A model generated the notes under the pieces. That model was given only the letters and a program-made list of their open reading frames with translations, had not been told where the DNA came from and did not search any database. This document shows positions 56,357 to 64,000 of a stretch of DNA of 64,000 bases, piece by piece. Source of the stretch: Atherix ibis (Eukaryota > Arthropoda > Insecta > Diptera > Athericidae); contig OY282605.1 of the NCBI GenBank assembly GCA_958298945.1, forward strand, positions 32,838,811 to 32,902,810. The letters run 5' to 3'. Position numbers and translations under genes: made by a program. Each line of letters starts with the position of its first letter. Positions within the stretch are counted from its first letter, which is position 1.

Positions 56357-59284
56357 TTAATTAAATTGTAATTTTATGTTGACCAATTCCACTCCGCATG
56401 AATTCATTTCGATTACGTCGTGAGCATGCAATTCTATGTAAACAAAAATAAAATAAAATAGAAAATAATAGTGATTATATTATATATTATGCATAAATAA
56501 ATTAATTAATTTACCCAATAAAGCTTTAACACGTTGCACCACTTTTGTTTTTGGTAATTCTTCTGGAAGTATACAATTTCGGGTTACTTCTGGCATTAAA
56601 GTTACTTGCGTTAAAATTTCATGCACTTCTTTGCCCATATTGTGCTAAGAAAAAATATTATAATTATTGTAAAATGTATTGAATTAATTTTTATACGTAC
56701 CGATTTTTGTAAATCCACTCCATATTTAGGTAGTAAATCATACTTTTTCATATTATCAAAGTCCTATTCAAATTGTATATTTATTTTTGAGTTTTAATTT
56801 GTTCACAAAAAATATTTAATTACCATAATTAAGTCCTTGTATAAGTGATAGTCTGGCACTAAATTAGATGGATCTTCATCCGATTCAGGCTCTATTAGCA
56901 GTTGTCTAGCTTCTTGAATTATATTTTCAGCAAAATTACTTAGATAATTTGAAGTATGTTGTATTGAATCTCTTCGAATCCTCTTAGACCGTTTGTTTAT
57001 ACGGCGTTTAGTTCTTTTGTTACGTATATTTCCGCCTTTGTAATTTATCGCTAATAATCTACGTAAAATGTTTCCCCAATTACGTACATCTGAATCATCT
57101 AGTTCTGTATTCACAGACGTGACTTCAGCAACAGCCTGTTCCTGAATTGATAGTGAATGTAAATCTGGTATTTGAGTAAATTGTGATGTAGCGCGTATAT
57201 TGGTAAATTCTTCACTACACGAAATTGGCAATATTGGCAACGAAGAACATAATTCCTTGTTTTTATTAATTTCTATGTTAGATAGACCAGCCTCCGAGAC
57301 ATCAGTAAAAACATTTTGTCTAAAATTTCCATATAAATTGTCAAGACCCGATAAGCTTATGCTTTTCCTTAACTGTGAATTATTCCGCATTATTCCAAAA
57401 GTAGTATCTGTTAAATTCGGTTCTTCATAATGACGCGGAATATTTATTTTTCCTGATATGAAATTCTCAGATGGTGTAGATGCATATAGCTGCAAGCGCG
57501 ATTTTCCAGGGCAAGAAAAATCTTGTAGATTCAGATTTGAAGTATCCGTAATCGAAATGGGTGGCAATGCTTGTTCCGAAATTTGATTATTTTCATTTGC
57601 ATCAACGAGCGGATCGTTGGTAATTTGTTGCAATTCCTCAGAAATATTTCGTAATGAAGTTGATGGTATACCACCTAGCCTAGATGCACTTAAACTTTTT
57701 CTTAACTGCAATTGTTTGTATTCCGAAATTTTTAAAGATGTAAACGGCTGACTGCGCAAAGTTTCAATTTCTCGAGGTGTGGATGACATGTCAATGTTTG
57801 GAGTATTTTTTTCGGCATTTATGATTTTAATGAGCAAAAATATAATATCATCTTCAATAACAGGAAAATAACTGTAAAAAATATACTTATTCAAATATGA
57901 TCATATTCAGTAAAGTAAAGTCAAAACGTAATATAAAAACTAAGAACATATTCTATATTAACATGTAGACCAGTTAATTTGAGGCAGATTTAAAAAACAT
58001 ATTATTACAAGCGACTGCAGTATAAGAATAGAAAAAGTACTACAATATAATTTTTGAATGTATGCAACCATACATCCTGAGTAATGAAAAATAAATAAAA
58101 TCTTACGAATACTGGTCAAAGTCTGCGGCTCTTCTAGGTACTTTTTTTCTTTCAATCAAATATTTATCCGGCCGCCGTTTTAACAATTTCTAGAAAAATT
58201 AAATTGATTTTACTCATAATTAAAATGAAATTTTCTAAATGCGAGAAAATTTTTACGATTGTAGCTTTAGTTGCAGGTACAGCTTTTTTCACTTTTTGTC
58301 TCTGCTCTTCAAACAATGTTTGAAATTCTTTTAAAAGTTCGTCATCACTTTCTAAATCTATGGTTTCTGGTACTATAGTCACATTGGATTTTTCCACATT
58401 ATCAAGAATTAAATTATCGTCTTGGTTTTGTTCTTCTAAAATTTGCTTCTCTAGCAATGCGATTTCTGATTGATCGTTATCAACATTATCATTAATTAAG
58501 GATAAATCAAAATTTAAATTGCGACGTTCTCCAGATTCTTCAGCCGGTGTCGAATGGAGAAATTGTAGTTCTAGAGATGGAGTCCCATACAGCCGTGATT
58601 CTTTTCTTACTAATTCAATAGATTTTTGAGCTGAATCCGTACTTGTTGTGGAAAGATTTTTCGCCAGTAATTGCTCGTTATGTGTAGTTTTAAATTTGTA
58701 ACTATCAACTCTTGATTTTGAAGAATTTGATGGTAAACGATCAATACTTAGCTCACGATCATTTATAGGTAGTATAACGTTCATGTGTTCGGTTAACTGC
58801 ACATCGTCTAGTTCATGTATTTGGAATGGTCTCTTACAACTTTTTGTTCCAACAATAGATTTGCTTTGTTTTTGGCTTGGAGCATTTATTTTATTTTTCT
58901 TATAAAAGTTTTTAAAAAGTTCATCTTCAGCTAAAATTTTAGATAAATGAAAATAAAGTTAGTTAATGTGAAAATACTCGTACGTATATAAAATAAGTAT
59001 TAAAATTTTCACTTACCATCTTGTAGCTTTTGTACATTAAAATCATTTAAAGCCTCACAAAATATATGAAATTCATCCCATTTTAATGTTTTAATGAATT
59101 CTAAATTTTGTTTTAACCTTTAATAATAATATAAATTTATAATTTGCCTTAGAGATATAATCAATACATACGTGTATTCTAAAAAAGGCGGATTATTCAA
59201 TAAATTCCTAGTATTTCTCGTGTAAAGATGTTTTTCATTAAAATACCTGTGTATGAACTTTTTTAACTCACGAAAACTGCTCAT
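56357..59284 (-). CDS. Unrecognised 762-residue protein, 8 exons
   Basis: Exons on the minus strand: 59172-59284, 59017-59117, 58257-58930, 58107-58189, 56824-57871, 56701-56763, 56515-56644, 56357-56433. All junctions are GT-AG and keep phase, giving 762 residues. It begins MSSFRELKKFIHRYFNEKHL, has a helical start (LKWDEFHIFCEALNDFN), a long polar Ser/Asn/Glu-rich middle with an acidic stretch (ETIDLESDDELLKEFQTL) and repeated RKSLSASRLGG and RKSISLSGLDN motifs, a basic patch (NKRTKRRINKRSKRIRRDS), and a conserved-looking C-terminus (EELPKTKVVQRVKALLGEL). The basic patch suggests a nuclear protein. No domain recognised; chromosomal or kleisin-like function was considered without support. 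It is divergent from the next gene. Confidence 0.85.
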
Positions 59285-59683
59285 ATTAGAAATTTCGTAT
59301 TAATTTTCAATTAAATATATAATTAAAAATGTTTTAGAATGCGAACACAGCCTCACAACACTATTTAAAATGTCAACAACTTGTAACGTATTTCTTGAGA
59401 AAATTCAATTTAATTATTATCCGCATTCCAAATAATGGATAGTGAACGGAACGATTAAATACCTTTCAAGTAGTGTTGGCAGCACTTGAATTATGAACTG
59501 TCAAACATGAGACTAGACGTCAGATTGATAAATAATTGTAAGTAGTGAAACAACAGTTCAAGAATTGTGCTCTTTGAGCCTTTTTCAATTAATTGTATTT
59601 TGCATTGTTATAGTTTTAAGATTTTTCGTAAATTGAAACTGTTCCGCCTTAAACACAAAAAAACTAGACGCAAAAGCTCTATA
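59285..59683. promoter_or_regulatory. Head-to-head promoter region
   Basis: 399 bp separate the start codons of the unrecognised gene (-) and the PH-domain gene (+), so both promoters must lie here. No TATA box or known element stands out. Confidence 0.6.
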
Positions 59684-60711
59684 ATGGAGTCGAATTTAAA
59701 TAGGGTACTAAATCAAAACAGACATCAACTCAGTGGACAACTCTGCAAATATACAAATGTCGTTAAGGGTAATAAAATGTTTATGTAAGAAAAATACCTT
59801 AAAAATTTCTAAATTCAAATAGTTATAATCTGAGCATATTCAATCTATTAACTTTTTATTAAATCTTCAAAGCTATATTCGTTACATTTTTAAAATACAT
59901 CAATATTTACATAATGTTTTCTATTAATTTCAATCAATTTGAATAAATAATTTCGTAAATGCTAAGATTATTTTATAAAATAGTATTTTTAGAATAAAAA
60001 TTGGAACAAGAATGTCAAAATTAATTTATTATATACCACTAATGACTAAGAATTAAATCAAGATGTTAATTTTTTATTCTTAGGATGGCAATATAGATGG
60101 TTTACAGTTGATGCACAAGCTGGAACTTTAAGTTATTATTTGTGTGATTCATCAAATGATGATTGTGCACCACACATTATTGGAAATTCACCTAGAGGGC
60201 AAGTACATTTAGCAGCAGCAGCCGTTTGTCCAAGCGACGAAGACTCAAGAACATTTACAATAAGCTGTGCGTCTGGTGATATATTGAAATTGCGGGCAGT
60301 GGATGCCCGGGCACGTCAAGAATGGGTCGATGGTTTGAGAGCTATAGCAGAAAGTCATACGCAAGCAATGGGTATTAATTCAACGACATTACCACCTAGG
60401 GATTTGTTAGCTGCTTCTGATGCGTTAGGTGATGCGCGATACCAAGTGGAACAAACTGAATTATGGTTAGTAATATATCTAGTATTATAATAATAAATAG
60501 GTTCATGTATAGGAATTTTTTTTCTAGCAACGCATCATTAGCACGAGCGATAGAAAGCGCTTCTGGGTCTTTCTCACCGACAGATCCAGATCTTCTTATG
60601 TTGAAAGCAATATCGGCTGCTAGCACACGTTGTTTAAATCAATGCCTTGGTTTATTGCAACGACACCACGAGATCCAAGATAATAGACAAGAACAGGCTG
60701 GTGCTTTTTAG
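59684..60711 (+). CDS. Short PH-domain protein related to ORP10/ORP11 N-terminus
   Basis: Exons 59684-59768, 60084-60465 and 60528-60711, all in phase; 216 residues. It begins MESNLNRVLNQNRHQLSGQL, then a PH domain at about residues 17-125: CKYTNVVKGWQYRWFTVDA, GTLSYYL, CPSDEDSRTFTI, LKLRAVDARARQEWVDGL. After it come LPPRDLLAASDALGD and DPDLLMLKAISAASTRCLNQ, which match the region after the PH domain of human OSBPL10/11. The sterol/lipid-transfer (ORD) domain with its EQVSHHPP motif is absent: the frame ends EQAGAF and a 3' UTR with AATAAA near 60810 follows. The PH domain suggests phosphoinositide-membrane binding. It may be a true short gene or a truncated one. Confidence 0.85.
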
Positions 60712-61451
60712 CCTTCATTCCTTTGTCCTGGTGATTGTACTAAATCTATATTTTATCTAATAATTACAAATCAAAGCCAATTTTTCATTAAATAATTACT
60801 TGTAAAAAGAATAAAATGAAATATTGATTATTTTTTCTAACATATAAACTAATTTTTAATATTATAATAAATACAGATTTATTTCGTATGATGCCTAATT
60901 AAGCCTTTTACAGAGGTACAATTACTTTTGCACATTAAATGAATTCCAAATAAGCAATATATATTAATAATAGGCTGCACTGTGTTCGTTTCTTTAATAA
61001 ATTTTAAATGAATCGCAAAAAAAATGCAGAAAGGTTCTTTGACAGCAAAAAGCACAATATCTAAGTATTGTGGTCAATTCTCGTTAATATAAAAGTATTA
61101 TGATATTCAATGATATCAATTAATTATAAAATGATAATTAAACTTTTTGTAACTTAACATTAATTTTGAATAAATTCCATAAAAAGTTTACTTTAAGTAT
61201 TCATAAAAAGTCATATTATTTGTTTAAATTAAAAAAATTTATCATTTAAGTCAAAATAATACAAAATTACTTTTTAATTAATTACTACAGTGTCTACTGC
61301 TAACGATAAATCTATTATTATTATTCTTTGATCGAAATAGCATTGAAAACATTAAGATATATAATATTTTTCAACGGCAATACAATTAAATTATAGAAAC
61401 AATAAGTCTAATTTTTTATTGAATTTTTGAAAAATAAAAATAAAAGATAAA
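60712..61451. other. 3' UTR and spacer, nothing recognised
   Basis: AT-rich sequence between the PH-domain gene and the small gene at 61452. No additional ORF supported, and no ORD-domain exon found. Confidence 0.55.
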
Positions 61452-61789
61452 ATGTCAGAATTTGAAATTTCTGAAAATAAAATTTTTTGTTCAAATAACA
61501 AAATTAATGATCAAGCTATGTTGTGTAAGTTCAGTGATGGTAGAAGATATCGTAGACATGTCAATTTCAATGAAAGTGTTGTTGTACATAACTTAAAGGC
61601 CGATAAAATTTATACATCTACTGAAAAATTAAAATCCGATAATGATCAAATGGTATAATATTCCAATATGCACTTTTGTATAATGTGTTAATAGATTTTA
61701 ATATTTTTGTTTCTATTGAACTTTAGGAACGCAATAAACTGTTGAGAGAAGAACATTGCGGTTTAAAAACACGATATTATCAAAATTAA
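61452..61789 (+). CDS. Small 87-residue protein, two exons
   Basis: Exons 61452-61652 and 61727-61789, phase 0 (ATG|GTATAA ... CTTTAG|GAACGC). It begins MSEFEISENKIFCSNNKIND and ends with the charged tail ERNKLLREEHCGLKTRYYQN. No family recognised. The segment RRYRRHVNFNES contains RHVNF, which fits the RVxF docking motif for protein phosphatase 1; this is an inference from five residues. No signal peptide or membrane segment. Its stop codon is 44 bp from that of METTL22 on the other strand, so the transcripts probably overlap at their 3' ends. Confidence 0.65.
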
Positions 61790-61833
61790 TGAGCAACTAA
61801 TCAAAATGAAAATTACAGTCAAAAAAAAAAATT

Positions 61834-62845
61834 CTATTTATTTACAATTTTCATCAAAATTAATTCTTTGCAACGTTCATATGTAAAATACTGTGGAAAA
61901 TCTAGAGGAATGAAAGATAATTGAAAAGGTTTACTATGAATTCTCTTTAAAAAGTATTCGAAACATGGAGCTGTGGTATCTAAATCTGCAACCGTGAAGA
62001 CATATCGTTTTTCTAAGGCAACAAAGATAATTTTGCTTTTTTGTTGCGATTTATTTAATAGTAATTCAATTATATTAATAAAGCCATCAGTTAAATCATC
62101 ATCGTAGATAACTAAAATAAATAAATTATAAGTTAAATTATTATGTTGAATTTTTTTTTTAAATATACCATCTGCGGCGATTATGATATCCATTTTGTCT
62201 ATAACTTCGCCTACCTCTTTCGATAGCGTTTGAGTTTTGAAGTCTAGTTCTAATACTTTGATATCGTTTTGCAATAGTGCTCGATTCCTTTTAATATTTC
62301 CATTAATTATTTCTAGAATACCGCCAATATTAATGTCTGTGCAAACTACATTTTTACAATAAATTCCAGCAGCAATGCTAGTAAGTCCTACACCACCACC
62401 AAGTTCTAACAAGAACTTATCGGCAAAATATTCATGATTATGAAATATGAAATCAGCTAAAAGTAGCGCACCTCTCCAGACTTGCAAGGCAACCAATTGT
62501 AATATCGTTGAAGCAGAATGCTCTAATTTTTTAAAATAATATTAAACAATTTGTACCGTAAAAAAAAACAAAGTTAATTTATTACCAATTTCAATAAGGC
62601 TAACATTTTTTCTCGTTACAATTAAGTCACCATCATTATCAACGGAAATCCCATTTCTCTCGGTTTTTCCCTTCGCATAAGAAAACGGAAACTTCGATAT
62701 AACTCCTACAAATTGTTAAATAATAAAAAATAAACATAATCACGCTTAAATTTAATTTTTATATTATAATGAACGTACTCCCGTTTTCTACTTTAATCGA
62801 TTTATAATCGGTTTCACTGTAAATTTCTGACGAAACTTCATACAT
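61834..62845 (-). CDS. METTL22: Methyltransferase-like protein 22
   Basis: Exons on the minus strand: 62779-62845, 62586-62705, 62169-62522, 61834-62111; all in phase; 272 residues against about 400 in human. It begins MYEVSSEIYSETDYKSIKVE. The key block is EHSASTILQLVALQVWRGAL, as human IEHTMATPLEDVGKQVWRGALLL; then LLELGGGVGLTSIAAG (the S-adenosylmethionine-binding loop), VVCTDIN, and AAD joined across the intron to VIYDDDLTD. It ends FPQYFTYERCKELILMKIV, as in the human protein. Known METTL22 is a protein lysine methyltransferase (Kin17 is a reported substrate) of the seven-beta-strand class. The N-terminus is shorter than in vertebrates. Confidence 0.93.
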
Positions 62846-63423
62846 TTCAATTACTGAAAGTTTATAATAATTTGAAAATTAAAAAATTCTAATAACTATG
62901 TAAATCTTATTCTGTTTAACAATCTATTTCTGTTAAGACTAATACGGATTATTTAATAATGAAAAGCAATGTGGAATATATTGCCAACTCTTTTATTTTT
63001 GGCAAACAATGAGATTTCCACAAATACCACATATTACTTTACATTTAGTTAAGTATTCCACTTACACATTCATTTTTGTCGGTTTTTTTTTCATTTAGTT
63101 TAAACGGTCTTGAATGTTAAATTTATTTTCATTTGGCCTGGGCTTTTTTCAATTCAATGTTGGCAAACAATCCTCACGTGTGAAACAGTTACTCTTGCCA
63201 AGAATTACATTTTGTAAATAAACATTTACACAAGAAGAAGAAGAACTTTCTTAGTTATTTCTCAGCAATGAATTAATCGTATCTATTGGGTATTAAGAAT
63301 TTTTGTGAAAAATACATGCGCAATAACACTATCAAGAATGACAGATCAATGTTGCCGGCTAAACAATAGTTAAAATTAATTAAAGCACGTGTGCGGTTAA
63401 TTTGTGATAGTTTTGTTCTTAAA
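62846..63423. promoter_or_regulatory. Head-to-head promoter region of METTL22 and TTC27
   Basis: 578 bp between the two start codons, which diverge. No TATA box recognised. The stretch contains an AAG-rich purine tract near 63230. Confidence 0.55.
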
Positions 63424-64000
63424 ATGACAGACTTTCCTGAACATATTTATTTATGCAATTTCGCAAATTCAGTTGATCTGACTGGTAAATTGCTAGTTTA
63501 TTTAACATATTTGAATATACTTGATTTGATTATTATAAACTCACAGGTCTCAGTGATTATGAATTGGCTTTAAGAAACTGCAATTTGATGTTTTTAATTA
63601 ATAATAAATTAATTGATGATGTTTTCGGTAGCGGTTTTGAGACAATTCCAAAAATTGACCTTAAGGAAATGCTTGCTACTTCAATAGCTTTTTTATTAAC
63701 ATTTGTTCAAGAGAATTTCACAGGACCAAATTTAACTGATGATATCATTGCTTTGATTAAGGAAAAGTGGCCGAAAAATTTGTCTGCTATTGAGAAACTC
63801 ACTGTTGACAGCGAAAGTTTACATCAAAATGTTAAAATGCCGGAATTTCTATTAACTTCAAAAATTTTGTTTGAACATTTGTTGCAGAATAATCCCGATT
63901 CTTTAGTAAAAAATGAATTCAATATTTAATTATAAAATACGTTAGCTTTAATAATTTTTCTATTAGATTTTGAAATGGTGGCGAATGCGATTAATCTATA
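63424..64000 (+). CDS. TTC27: Tetratricopeptide repeat protein 27, 5' part
   Basis: Exons 63424-63484, 63547-63905 and 63967 to beyond the window end; phases 1 and 0 match. It begins MTDFPEHIYLCNFANSVDL. The stretch FLLTFVQENFTGPNLTDDI matches human TTC27 (LQLFVQSNWTGPPVDL), followed by LTVDSESLHQN (human LTLDGESIYSL) and, in the third exon, ILKWWRMRLIY (human LPWWTLRCVNIHQ). The TPR repeats themselves lie beyond the window. The donor TTA|GTAAAA at 63906 is chosen because the open frame beyond it loses homology and stops. Confidence 0.88.

Overview
The window is nuclear DNA of an animal, almost certainly an insect. It is very AT-rich, has short exons with GT-AG introns, orthologues of animal genes (DIP2, METTL22, TTC27), and a heavy load of mariner/Tc1, Tigger and small non-autonomous DNA transposons typical of insects. 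The Gln/Ser/Gly-repeat exons of DIP2 and the Mos1-like mariners suggest a dipteran, but this is inference. No bacterial, phage, CRISPR or tRNA feature was found.

From 1 to 45434 (+) the window is one gene, DIP2 (disco-interacting protein 2). Its first coding exon lies upstream of the window. I could place 18 exons. The reading phase is conserved at every junction, and the protein ends in the family's invariant C-terminus. The early exons encode the DMAP1-binding region and a variable, low-complexity linker. The exons at 26218-29238 and 33685-45434 encode the two adenylate-forming (FAAL-like) domains. Two early exons (9562-9882 and 17832-18500) have the same phase at both ends and end in matching motifs, so they may be alternative cassettes.

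The DIP2 introns are transposon graveyards. They hold three Mos1-like mariners, several other mariners, a Tc1-like element with a mariner inside it, many internally deleted copies of one Tc1/mariner family, a 375-bp satellite array at 12406-14370, and a TIR element with a 7-8 bp target duplication. Several mariners carry inverted-duplication scars.

From 45435 to 56305 is intergenic transposon territory. It contains a nearly intact irritans-like mariner with a MITE-like insert, a 3.9-kb Tigger/pogo element split by another mariner, a 65-nt near-perfect hairpin, and a mariner ending in a perfect 60-bp-arm palindrome.

From 56357 to 64000 there is a compact gene cluster. It holds an unrecognised 8-exon gene (-), a short PH-domain protein related to the N-terminus of ORP10/11 (+), an 87-residue small protein (+), METTL22 (-, convergent with the small gene) and the 5' end of TTC27 (+, divergent from METTL22). 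These genes have no evident shared pathway; the closeness looks like ordinary compact housekeeping-gene packing with two head-to-head promoters.
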